A stretch of DNA of 64,000 nt from assembly GCA_963677245.1 (NCBI GenBank), contig OY781921.1, forward strand, positions 2,728,001 through 2,792,000, read 5' to 3'. This document shows, one piece after another, positions 37,201-44,530 of this stretch. Numbering within the stretch: the first letter of the stretch is position 1; every line of letters starts with the position of its first letter. Both the position numbers and the translations under genes were made by a program. Origin of the DNA: Saccharicrinis sp963677245 (lineage in GTDB: Bacteria > Bacteroidota > Bacteroidia > Bacteroidales > Marinilabiliaceae). The notes under the pieces were generated by a model. The model searched no databases. It worked only from the letters and a program-made list of their open reading frames with translations, and was not told the DNA's origin.

Positions 37201-40200
37201 ACTGTAGCGTTGCTATTATTTAAACTATATACGAAAGTTCCATCGGTATCCCAGTTTAAGCTTCCGTAGCTTCCTGTGATATCGGTTGCGGCATTGCTTT
37301 CACCGTCAATCTGACTTACTGATAAAGCATCTCCTTCTGCATCTGTATCATCAGATATCAAAGTACTTGTTTGACTAACACTTGCTGTGCCTTCGGTGAT
37401 ACTTTCTGTATCATCAACTGCTACTGGAGCATCGTTACTTCCATTGATAGTAATCGTTAAACTTCCGGTATCACTACCGCCATTGCCATCAATTACTGTG
37501 TAAATGAACGTTTCAGTCAGTGTTTCACCGGATGACAATGCATTGACTGTAGCGTTGCTATTATTTAAACTATATACGAAAGTTCCATCGGTATCCCAGT
37601 TTAAGCTTCCGTAGCTTCCTGTGATATCGGTTGCGGCATTGCTTTCACCGTCAATCTGACTTACTGATAACACATCTCCTTCTGCATCTGTATCATCTGA
37701 GATTAAAGTGCTTGTTTGACTAACACTTGCTGTACCTTCGGTGATACTCTCTGTGTCGTCTACAGCTACTGGTGCATCGTTACTTCCATTGATAGTAATC
37801 GTTAAACTGCCGGTATCACTACCGCCATTGCCATCAATTACTGTGTAAGTGAACGTTTCAGTCAGTGTTTCACCGGATGACAATGCATTGACTGTAGCGT
37901 TGCTATTATTTAAACTATATACGAAAGTTCCATCGGTATCCCAGTTTAAGCTTCCGTAGCTTCCTGTGATATCGGTTGCGGCATTGCTTTCACCGTCAAT
38001 CTGACTTACTGATAAAGCATCTCCTTCTGCATCTGTATCATCAGATATCAAAGTACTTGTTTGACTAACACTTGCTGTGCCTTCGGTGATGCTTTCTGTG
38101 TCGTCTACGGCTACTGGTGCATCGTTACTTCCATTGATAGTAATCGTTAAGCTGCCGGTATCACTACCGCCATTGCCATCAATAACGGTGTAAGTGAACG
38201 TTTCGGTCAGTGTTTCGCCGGATGACAATGCATTAACTGTAGCGTTGCTGTTATTTAAACTATATACGAAAGTTCCATCGGTATCCCAGTTTAAGCTTCC
38301 GTAGCTTCCTGTGATATCAGTAGCGGCATTGCTTTCGCCGTCAATCTGACTTACGCTTAGCGCATCTCCTTCTGCATCTGTATCGTCTGAGATTAAAGTA
38401 CTTGTTTGACTAACACTCGCTGTACCTTCGGTGATGCTTTCTGTGTCGTCCACGGCTACTGGTGCATCGTTACTTCCATTGATAGTAATCGTTAAGCTGC
38501 CGGTATCACTACCGCCATTGCCATCAATAACGGTGTAAGTGAACGTTTCGGTCAGTGTTTCGCCGGATGACAATGCATTAACTGTAGCGTTGCTGTTATT
38601 TAAACTATATACGAAAGTTCCATCGGTATCCCAGTTTAAGCTTCCGTAGCTTCCTGTGATATCGGTTGCGGCATTGCTTTCGCCGTCAATCTGACTTACG
38701 CTTAGCGCATCTCCTTCTGCATCCGTATCATCAGATATTAAAGTACTTGTTTGACTAACACTTGCTGTACCTTCGGTAATACTCTCTGTGTCGTCTACAG
38801 CTACTGGTGCATCGTTACTTCCATTGATAGTAATCGTTAAACTTCCGGTATCACTACCGCCATTGCCATCAATTACTGTGTAAGTGAACGTTTCAGTCAG
38901 TGTTTCACCGGATGACAATGCATTAACTGTAGCGTCGCTGTTATTTAAACTATATACGAAAGTTCCATCGGTGTCCCAGTTTAAGCTTCCGTAGCTTCCT
39001 GTGATATCAGTTGCGGCATTGCTTTCGCCGTCAATCTGACTTACGCTTAGCGCATCTCCTTCAGCATCTGTATCATCTGATATTAAAGTACTTGTTTGAC
39101 TAACACTTGCTGCACCTTCGGTGATACTTTCTGTGTCGTCCACGGCTACTGGTGCATCGTTACTTCCATTGATAGTAATCGTTAAACTTCCGGTATCACT
39201 ACCGCCATTGCCATCAATTACTGTGTAAGTGAACGTTTCAGTCAGTGTTTCACCGGATGACAATGCATTGACTGTAGCGTTGCTATTATTTAAACTATAT
39301 ACGAAAGTTCCATCGGTATCCCAGTTTAAGCTTCCGTAGCTTCCTGTGATATCGGTTGCGGCATTGCTTTCGCCGTCAATCTGACTTACGCTTAGCGCAT
39401 CTCCTTCTGCATCCGTATCATCAGATATTAAAGTACTTGTTTGACTAACACTTGCTGTACCTTCGGTAATACTCTCTGTGTCGTCTACAGCTACTGGTGC
39501 ATCGTTACTTCCATTGATAGTAATCGTTAAACTTCCGGTATCACTACCGCCATTGCCATCAATAACGGTGTAAGTGAACGTTTCTGTCAGTGTTTCACCG
39601 GATGACAATGCATTAACTGTAGCGTCGCTGTTATTTAAACTATATACGAAAGTTCCATCGGTGTCCCAGTTTAAGCTTCCGTAGCTTCCTGTGATATCAG
39701 TTGCGGCATTGCTTTCGCCGTCAATCTGACTTACGCTTAGCGCATCTCCTTCTGCATCCGTATCATCAGATATTAAAGTACTTGTTTGACTAACACTTGC
39801 TGTACCTTCGGTAATACTCTCTGTGTCGTCTACAGCTACTGGTGCATCGTTACTTCCATTGATAGTAATCGTTAAACTTCCGGTATCACTACCGCCATTG
39901 CCATCAATTACTGTGTAAGTGAACGTTTCAGTCAGTGTTTCACCGGATGACAATGCATTGACTGTAGCGTCACTGTTATTTAAACTATATACGAAAGTTC
40001 CATCGGTGTCCCAGTTTAAGCTTCCGTAGCTTCCTGTGATATCAGTTGCGGCATTGCTTTCGCCGTCAATCTGACTTACGCTTAGCGCATCTCCTTCTGC
40101 ATCTGTATCATCAGATATTAAAGTACTTGTTTGACTAACACTCGCTGTACCTTCGGTGATACTCTCTGTGTCGTCTACAGCTACTGGTGCATCGTTACTT

Positions 40201-43200
40201 CCATTGATGGTGATACTTAAACTGCCGGTATCGCTACCGCCATTGCCATCAATTACTGTGTAAGTGAACGTTTCGGTCAGTGTTTCGCCGGATGACAACG
40301 CATTGACTGTAGCGTTGCTATTATTTAAACTATATACGAAAGTTCCATCGGTATCCCAGTTTAAGCTTCCGTAGCTTCCTGTGATATCAGTTGCGGCATT
40401 GCTTTCGCCGTCAATCTGACTTACGCTTAGCGCATCTCCTTCTGCATCTGTATCATCTGAGATTAAAGTGCTTGTTTGACTAACACTTGCTGTACCTTCG
40501 GTAATACTCTCTGTGTCGTCTACAGCTACTGGTGCATCGTTACTTCCATTGATAGTAATCGTTAAGCTTCCAGTATCGCTGCCGCCATTGCCATCAATAA
40601 CGGTGTAAGTGAACGTTTCTGTCAGTGTTTCACCGGATGACAATGCATTAACTGTAGCATTCCCGTTATTTAAACTATATACGAAAGTTCCATCGGTGTC
40701 CCAGTTTAAGCTTCCGTAGCTTCCTGTGATATCAGTTGCGGCATTGCTTTCGCCGTCAATCTGACTTACGCTTAGTGCATCTCCTTCTGCATCTGTATCG
40801 TCTGAGATTAAAGTACTTGTTTGACTAACACTTGCTGTACCTTCGGTAATACTCTCTGTGTCGTCTACAGCTACTGGTGCATCTTCAACTGAAGTTACAT
40901 TAATTGTCATCGTATAAAAATCCGTAGAATAATCTACCGCATCATTTACCTTAAAGTTGAAATATGAATATGGAGATCCATATTCATTAAGATCGGGTTT
41001 AAATTTTAATTGATTATTATCAATGTCCGTTCTTGTTATTACATCGTATGGTTCCAAGTCTTCATTAACATCTATCGTTCCATTGGTATTGGCATCATTA
41101 TAAAGCATACCTGAACCAGGGGTAGAAATTAATAGAACCTGATACAACTGATCTCCACCATCAACATCTGAAAAGTTAAATTCAGAAGCATCGAAAATGT
41201 AATCTGTATCTTCTGCAGTTGACACTGTATTATCTGAAGCTTCAGGTAAATTATTGTCAGGCAGCACCCTCACTGTTATTGTATTTGCGGGAGTTGAATA
41301 TACATTTCCATCACTAACGCTAAAGGTAAAGGTGGTGTATACATAATCAGAAGCCAATACCCCTGCCTCATTCGTACCCGGCATAAACTTTAAAAGACCT
41401 GCATAAACCTCATTAATCGTAAAAGTTTGTCCTGCTGTAAATTCTTCTCCGCTATCATAATTTCCATCCAGATTATTATCAGAATATAAAGTACCCGATC
41501 CGGTTAAGGTTGTAATTTCAATATTACTAATGACATCTCCATCTGGATCGGAGAATGGAAACTCTGATCCGGTAAAGGTATAGTCGATATTTTCATCTGT
41601 TGTTATTGTTTCGTCAGCTGAAACAGGACTATCATTTATTGTAGAAACTGTAAAGTGACAAACTGCCGATCCACTTTCCAAACCATCATCGGCATCAATT
41701 ACTCTTACAATAATTAAACGTTCATCAGCATTCGGTATATCCGATGTATTCTCATATTGGAAAAGTTCAATAGCACTTTCATAATCGGCTATGTCCCGAG
41801 TTCCCGTTAGTGTAACTTTTGTATCTCCCTGAGAAGCTGTTGTTGAAATTCCGTAAGCTGTTAAAGCTGCAGAATTCCAATACAGACCTTCGTATATTTC
41901 TCCATCAAGAGGATTGTACACCTCAATAATTGCTGAAGATATCTGTGTTCCATTGTCTGTAATTTGAACATCTGAATCTGAAATACTAATTCGACCAATA
42001 CCTTCAGTATAACCTGCAGCATAATCCGTATAGTGTAATGCTCCACTATGGCTGCTTTCATCTGCATCTAATACAATCAAAGGCGCTTGTAAGGCACAGT
42101 CACTAAATAAAAACGGACCAATTGTATTATTGGTGTAATCACATTCTGGGTATGGAGAATTAGGTAATGTTGTTCCAACGGTAGTAAATCCACTACCGTT
42201 AACAACTGCTGCGCTATCCACTCCATCATTAATGGTTACATATATTTCTCCGTCAAAACCATCTCCTTCTCCATCCAAATCCGTCATCTTAATATTAAAG
42301 ACGTGTGTTTCTTTGGCATTTAACGGATACAGATTAACATTAACAATTTCTTGCTTTAAGATTCGAGCTCCTGGTGTTGAAGGATCGCCATCATAAAAAG
42401 TGATTGGTACCTCAAAATCATCAGCATGCCCATCTCCATAGTTAAAGATATTAAGTACAAAATCAACCTCGTCATTGTTATCTCCATGACAAGGATCGTC
42501 GATACTTTTTACCTCAACTGTAAAGTCCGGTGCCGGATAAAAAGGATTACCAGCCTGGTCGATCCGATACATTTGCGTTAAATAATTATTTAGCGAAGGA
42601 ACAATATGGTTTTTTTGCATGATAGCCGGAATAGTCATATCATTATTGATATTGACATAGCTATATGATCTTTGGTTAAAAATACCTCTTGCCGAAATCC
42701 AGGGAGTTAATCTATCGCGGTATACACGCAAACCTTCAGAACAGGCTACTACAATATCGGCTCGGTTGTTTTGGTCAACATCTACAATAATAGGATGCTC
42801 ACTTCCGGTATTACTAGTACAACCAGCTACATTGGTAATTAAACCGTTGGCGTCATTATATGTTTGATTAGATGTTAAAAGTACTTTTTCGTTTCCTGAA
42901 CCATCACCTTCTCCCTCGTAAACCCAAAGGTCGGTTTCATCTCGATAAACCATTTCTACGCTACCATCTCCTTCAAAATCAAAGAAGTTACAGGCAGTTT
43001 CTCCGGAGTTATCGGAGTTACTCAATCCCCAAACTTGTTCTAATTCGTTTGAAGAATTATATCTGAATACCTCGACATATTCTCTTGATACAACACCTAT
43101 TTCCGGTTGGTTATCTACATCTCCATCCACATCACCAATACAGGCAATTCCTCCTTTGCTCCCTCCGCCCAACATTGCGGTAGTACAAATGGAAGTATTC

Positions 43201-44306
43201 GTTAGCGGATCCCAAACAGAAATTCGACCCTGACCTGTAACCACAATGTCCAGATCTCCATCTACATCAATATCACCAAGAGCGACTTTCTGACCTGCAT
43301 CTCCATCGCTACCAGCACCACTAACCCAGGCATCGTGTACCCCTGTTGGGTTAACACCCCATACATCTTCAATTGAACCACTTTCAATATCGATTGTGTA
43401 AATTCGGCTAGAAGTAATAAATTCTACTCCTTTTGCATAAGATAATGCACCACTTCCGGGATCAAATCCTTCAGGGATAACATCAGCAAATGCAAAGTGA
43501 TCTTTCCAGTACAGATGACTGGCTAAATGTCCAGTAGCACCACCCGTTGCTGCAATTAAATCTATGATAATTGAACCATCCTCTATATTGTAAATAGCTG
43601 CCGTTTTATTTCCACTTTGCTCTCCATAAAACAAAAGTTCGGGCGTACCATCTTCATTAAAATCCAGAATATCCGGCTGAAAACCTCTTCGGGTATAAGC
43701 ATTTACAATTGGCCAACTGCCATTTGTATATTGTGTCCAGCTTGTTCCATTAAAATCGTATCGGTAAATTCGATTATCTCCTGTACTTTCATACCCTGTT
43801 GCGATAAAAATCTCCACATAAGGATCTGAATCAACATTGGCTAAAGCAACTCCCGTGTGATTATTGGCAATAGTTAAACTTATAAAGTATTTAAGTTCAT
43901 CTTCTACAGGGTCAAAAATGAAAATACCATCATCACCTCCGTATGAACTTACCGTAACGATTTCCATGTTTCCATCATTATCGATATCAGCCACTTTTGG
44001 AATATCATATCCATAAGGTGCATAATCGTATGTTGATCCGGCACCCTGAACCTGATAACTTCCAGCTAAAAAGTTATTATCCAGCTGCATCCCAAATTCT
44101 TTTGAATCCGGCAGTTGCGACCTACAATAATCAGCCTCATAAAAACCGCAGGCCTCATTTGCATAACAATCCGGGTCAAAGCAGTCTATTAAACCATCTC
44201 CGTCATTATCAATACCATCATCACAAACCTCTTGTCCAAAGCTTGTCAATGAAAAGAATGTTAATAGCATCAACCAAAATAGAACTCTAAAATTTAACAC
44301 TTTCAT
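28224..44306 (-). CDS. Giant repeat adhesin with T9SS type B sorting domain
   Basis: 5360 residues from the ATG at 44306 (signal peptide to about G24; the frame begins 21 codons earlier). Domains in order: MopE-like CDDGIDNDGDGLIDC motif (28-42); FG-GAP-like propeller about 65-560 with seven Asp-rich calcium loops such as ADIDNDGNMEIV; CARDB-like domain about 590-730; cadherin-like domains about 760-1140; twenty 115-residue VCBS/cadherin-like repeats (1143-3442); two more; four 96-residue repeats (3660-4043); mixed cadherin-like domains; five 98-residue repeats (about 4382-4871); thrombospondin type 3 calcium repeats (about 4872-5260); and the type B CTD (about 5276-5360, FSPNGDGENDVYYIEW, IFNRWGNIVY, LPVGTYYYI). 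Very acidic; it should be a long, calcium-stiffened surface fibre for adhesion or gliding, by analogy with SprB. Ligand unknown. Confidence 0.92.
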   Translation of the reverse strand: MKVLNFRVLFWLMLLTFFSLTSFGQEVCDDGIDNDGDGLIDCFDPDCYANEACGFYEADYCRSQLPDSKEFGMQLDNNFLAGSYQVQGAGSTYDYAPYGYDIPKVADIDNDGNMEIVTVSSYGGDDGIFIFDPVEDELKYFISLTIANNHTGVALANVDSDPYVEIFIATGYESTGDNRIYRYDFNGTSWTQYTNGSWPIVNAYTRRGFQPDILDFNEDGTPELLFYGEQSGNKTAAIYNIEDGSIIIDLIAATGGATGHLASHLYWKDHFAFADVIPEGFDPGSGALSYAKGVEFITSSRIYTIDIESGSIEDVWGVNPTGVHDAWVSGAGSDGDAGQKVALGDIDVDGDLDIVVTGQGRISVWDPLTNTSICTTAMLGGGSKGGIACIGDVDGDVDNQPEIGVVSREYVEVFRYNSSNELEQVWGLSNSDNSGETACNFFDFEGDGSVEMVYRDETDLWVYEGEGDGSGNEKVLLTSNQTYNDANGLITNVAGCTSNTGSEHPIIVDVDQNNRADIVVACSEGLRVYRDRLTPWISARGIFNQRSYSYVNINNDMTIPAIMQKNHIVPSLNNYLTQMYRIDQAGNPFYPAPDFTVEVKSIDDPCHGDNNDEVDFVLNIFNYGDGHADDFEVPITFYDGDPSTPGARILKQEIVNVNLYPLNAKETHVFNIKMTDLDGEGDGFDGEIYVTINDGVDSAAVVNGSGFTTVGTTLPNSPYPECDYTNNTIGPFLFSDCALQAPLIVLDADESSHSGALHYTDYAAGYTEGIGRISISDSDVQITDNGTQISSAIIEVYNPLDGEIYEGLYWNSAALTAYGISTTASQGDTKVTLTGTRDIADYESAIELFQYENTSDIPNADERLIIVRVIDADDGLESGSAVCHFTVSTINDSPVSADETITTDENIDYTFTGSEFPFSDPDGDVISNIEITTLTGSGTLYSDNNLDGNYDSGEEFTAGQTFTINEVYAGLLKFMPGTNEAGVLASDYVYTTFTFSVSDGNVYSTPANTITVRVLPDNNLPEASDNTVSTAEDTDYIFDASEFNFSDVDGGDQLYQVLLISTPGSGMLYNDANTNGTIDVNEDLEPYDVITRTDIDNNQLKFKPDLNEYGSPYSYFNFKVNDAVDYSTDFYTMTINVTSVEDAPVAVDDTESITEGTASVSQTSTLISDDTDAEGDALSVSQIDGESNAATDITGSYGSLNWDTDGTFVYSLNNGNATVNALSSGETLTETFTYTVIDGNGGSDTGSLTITINGSNDAPVAVDDTESITEGTASVSQTSTLISDDTDAEGDALSVSQIDGESNAATDITGSYGSLNWDTDGTFVYSLNNSNATVNALSSGETLTETFTYTVIDGNGGSDTGSLSITINGSNDAPVAVDDTESITEGTASVSQTSTLISDDTDAEGDALSVSQIDGESNAATDITGSYGSLNWDTDGTFVYSLNNSDATVNALSSGETLTETFTYTVIDGNGGSDTGSLTITINGSNDAPVAVDDTESITEGTASVSQTSTLISDDTDAEGDALSVSQIDGESNAATDITGSYGSLNWDTDGTFVYSLNNSDATVNALSSGETLTETFTYTVIDGNGGSDTGSLTITINGSNDAPVAVDDTESITEGTASVSQTSTLISDDTDAEGDALSVSQIDGESNAATDITGSYGSLNWDTDGTFVYSLNNSNATVNALSSGETLTETFTYTVIDGNGGSDTGSLTITINGSNDAPVAVDDTESITEGAASVSQTSTLISDDTDAEGDALSVSQIDGESNAATDITGSYGSLNWDTDGTFVYSLNNSDATVNALSSGETLTETFTYTVIDGNGGSDTGSLTITINGSNDAPVAVDDTESITEGTASVSQTSTLISDDTDAEGDALSVSQIDGESNAATDITGSYGSLNWDTDGTFVYSLNNSNATVNALSSGETLTETFTYTVIDGNGGSDTGSLTITINGSNDAPVAVDDTESITEGTASVSQTSTLISDDTDAEGDALSVSQIDGESNAATDITGSYGSLNWDTDGTFVYSLNNSNATVNALSSGETLTETFTYTVIDGNGGSDTGSLTITINGSNDAPVAVDDTESITEGTASVSQTSTLISDDTDAEGDALSVSQIDGESNAATDITGSYGSLNWDTDGTFVYSLNNSNATVNALSSGETLTETFTYTVIDGNGGSDTGSLTITINGSNDAPVAVDDTESITEGTASVSQTSTLISDDTDAEGDVLSVSQIDGESNAATDITGSYGSLNWDTDGTFVYSLNNSNATVNALSSGETLTETFIYTVIDGNGGSDTGSLTITINGSNDAPVAVDDTESITEGTASVSQTSTLISDDTDAEGDALSVSQIDGESNAATDITGSYGSLNWDTDGTFVYSLNNSNATVNALSSGETLTETFTYTVIDGNGGSDTGSLTITINGSNDAPVAVDDTESITEGTASVSQTSTLISDDTDAEGDVLSVSQIDGESNAATDITGSYGSLNWDTDGTFVYSLNNSNATVNALSSGETLTETFTYTVIDGNGGSDTGSLSITINGSNDAPVAVDDTESITEGTASVSQTSTLISDDTDAEGDALSVSQIDGESNAATDITGSYGSLNWDTDGTFVYSLNNSNATVNALSSGETLTETFTYTVIDGNGGSDTGSLTITINGSNDAPVAVDDTESITEGTASVSQTSTLISDDTDAEGDVLSVSQIDGESNAATDITGSYGSLNWDTDGTFVYSLNNSNATVNALSSGETLTETFTYTVIDGNGGSDTGSLSITINGSNDAPVAVDDTESITEGTASVSQTSTLISDDTDAEGDALSVSQIDGESNAATDITGSYGSLNWDTDGTFVYSLNNSNATVNALSSGETLTETFTYTVIDGNGGSDTGSLTITINGSNDAPVAVDDTESITEGAASVSQTSTLISDDTDAEGDALSVSQIDGESNAATDITGSYGSLNWDTDGTFVYSLNNSNATVNALSSGETLTETFTYTVIDGNGGSDTGSLSITINGSNDAPVAVDDTESITEGTASVSQTSTLISDDTDAEGDALSVSQIDGESNAATDITGSYGSLNWDTDGTFVYSLNNSNATVNALSSGETLTETFTYTVIDGNGGSDTGSLTITINGSNDAPVAVDDTESITEGAASVSQTSTLISDDTDAEGDALSVSQIDGESNAATDITGSYGSLNWDTDGTFVYSLNNSDATVNALSSGETLTETFTYTVIDGNGGSDTGSLTITINGSNDAPVAVDDTESITEGTASVSQTSTLISDDTDAEGDALSVSQIDGESNAATDITGSYGSLNWDTDGTFVYSLNNSDATVNALSSGETLTETFTYTVIDGNGGSDTGSLTITINGSNDAPVAVDDTESITEGTASVSQTSTLISDDTDAEGDALSVSQIDGESNAATDITGSYGSLNWDTDGTFVYSLNNGNATVNALSSGETLTETFTYTVIDGNGGSDTGSLSITINGSNDAPVAVNDTGNNTPEDTPIVINTIGSNDTDVDGSIVTSSITLIDPSDVGNTGNSSSDLIIAGIGSYSIDALGNLSYIPADGYFGSASINYTIEDNSGVISNIAVIGISVGAVNDAPIATNDSGSTEEDTQVTINVITNDSDSDGTINIASVDLDPTAPGIQDTFTSNGNWSVDENGIVSYTPATDFSGEASISYTVNDDGGETSNPATIKITVNEVNDAPVATNDSGTVNEGGSVIIDLTDNDTDVDGTINDATITLSAVSNGSLTDNGNGTVTYNHNGSEPSGDITFTYMVEDNDAQVSNLATVTITVTEVNDTPVANDDSGSVNEGGSVIIDLTDNDTDVDGTINDATITLSAVSNGSLTDNGNGTVTFNHNGSEPAGDITFTYTVEDNDAQVSNSATVTITVTEVNDTPVANDDSGSVNEGGSVIIDLTDNDTDVDGTINDATITLSAVSNGSLTDNGNGTVTYNHNGSEPSGDITFTYTVEDNDAQVSNLATVTITVTEVNDAPVANNDSGTVNEGGSVIIDLTNNDTDVDGTINDATITLSAVSNGNLTDNGNGTVTYNHNGSEPTGDITFTYTVEDNDAQVSNSATVTITVTEVNDTPVAAEDVITVNEGESAIALDGGNNSVLDNDTDEDGDVLNATLVDDVINGTLTLNQDGTFTYQHNGSETISDSFSYTVNDGTVDGNTVSVSITINSMNDAPTSGDNTVSTKINELKVFEIAEFPYDDADGDAMAHIQIASVESAGELFLDINSNGANDGENITANQNIPVADVDKLSFIPGNNDSGTPYTSFTFYVNDGNVNSEVANTMSINVSDNTPPTSEDTEITTDEDIDYVFDGSEFAFSDVDAGSEFNQVIISALPAKGTLYIDGNSNKVVDSGEELVVSQQITQGDLSTLLYKPAENEFGEDYTTFNFRVNDGIDNSTNAYTITINVNPVNDAPVANNDSGSINEDEVLNGTSLLNNDSDIDGDDLSINTTPLSDVSNGTLVINTDGTYTYTPNAEYSGTDSFMYEICDNGTPIACSSAVVVITVNTVNDAPVATDDEATITEDTMLEGTSLLENDSDPEGHVLTINTTPVSNVSNGTLVINTDGTYTYTPNSNYTGTDSFVYEVCDNGTPSACATATVTININGSNDAPVAIDDVASVDEDAILNGTSLLENDSDPEEGELTINTTPITGVSNGVLVINTDGTYTYTPNKDFAGTDSFVYEVCDDADPAACSSATVTITVNEVNDAPIAANDEGTVDQDGILNGSSLLNNDSDPEDDLLSINITPVSDVTNGTLVINTDATYTYTPNAGYIGTDSFTYQVCDDGTPQECATAIVNITIASTNTAPVAMNDEATVNDGEVLNGTSLLVNDTDADEDDLTINTTPLNNVNHGTLVIHSDGTYTYTPNDGYIGQDTFMYEVCDNGTLQGCASATVTITIVDTDNDNDGIPNEVEGEEDTDGDGILDKNDTDSDNDSISDAEEGNVDTDGDSIPDYKDEDSDNDTISDKEEGAEDTDNDGSGNYKDLDSDNDGISDANEGNIDTDGDSISDYRDLDSDNDGILDADEGNEDKDGDGTPNYKDLDSDGDGISDADEGSVDEDNDGDGNYLDLDSDADGILDADEGNVDTDGDSIPDYRDLDSDNDGILDADEGNADKDDDGTPNYKDLDSDGDGIADADEGSVDEDNDGDGNYLDLDSDADGILDADEGNIDTDGDSIPDYRDLDSDNDGIWDEDEGNVDKDGDGAPNYKDLDSDGDGILDADEGDTDVDNDGDGNYLDLDSDADGILDSEEGNVDTDLDGTPDYADTDSDDDGVLDGDESTGDCDNDGVPNRLDEDKCYTEEDLPLYEGFSPNGDGENDVYYIEWLNQYTKVSIEIFNRWGNIVYKQTKYENNWNGESNVGFSIGKELPVGTYYYIIHIHDINKKMNGYIYLNR
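28530..29693 (-). repeat. Thrombospondin type 3 calcium-repeat stalk
   Basis: About fourteen 28-residue units of the type DLDSDNDGILDADEGN. Three successive 28-residue variants (NYKDLDS, NYLDLDS, DYRDLDS) form an 84-residue higher period: the DNA mark TTTGGTG recurs at 28789, 29041 and 29293, exactly 252 bases apart. The Asp-dense units should bind many calcium ions and form a rigid rod before the sorting domain. Confidence 0.88.
29694..31163 (-). repeat. Five tandem 98-residue cadherin-like repeats
   Basis: Unit boundaries at the APVA codon fall at 31163, 30869, 30575, 30281 and 29987, exactly 294 bases apart. Each unit carries LNGTSLL-N-DSD, INTTP, NGTLVINTDGTYTYTPN and TDSF-YEVCD, and ends in an acidic linker. 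These copies are more diverged than the 115-residue array. Confidence 0.9.
32178..33329 (-). repeat. Four tandem 96-residue repeats
   Basis: Unit starts at 33329, 33041 and so on every 288 bases, four copies ending at 32178. Shared text includes GSVIIDLTDNDTDVDGTIND and TLSAVSNGSLTDNGNGTVT. Copies are close to identical at protein level (D/N, S/N and Y/F changes). Confidence 0.92.
33981..40880 (-). repeat. Twenty tandem 345-bp (115-residue) VCBS-like repeats
   Basis: 6900 bases, exactly 20 x 345, from the A of DAPVAVDD at 40880 to 33981. Unit: APVAVDDTESITEG, SVSQTSTLISDDTDAEGD, SVSQIDGESNAATDITGSYG, LNWDTDGTFVYSLNN, TVNALSSGETLTETF, YTVIDGNGGSDTGSL, ITING. Protein variation is confined to few sites (T/A after EG, A/V after AEGD, SN/SD/GN in the loop, T/S in SLTI, one FTYT to FIYT), while synonymous changes are more numerous. 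Confidence 0.97.
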
Positions 44307-44530
44307 TAAATTGGATTTACTTATATTATATTTTTCCTTTCTTTCAATGCAATTCATTATTACGGGCAATTAAGCACTAGGTTGCTCAAATGAATTGAAT
44401 TTTTACAGTGTTTATTCGAACAATCTAAAATACCTGATAAGTGGATCTTTTTTCCTGACAAAAGATCACCATTCAATCTTTACTTGGAAACTACCATCTG
44501 ATCTGTTATCTTAAAGCAAAAATCTACACT

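Noticed and set aside
33981..40880. Regular direct repeats that could suggest a CRISPR array or satellite DNA
   Set aside because: The period is 345 bases, in frame, with one open reading frame across all units; no short repeat/spacer pattern and no cas genes.
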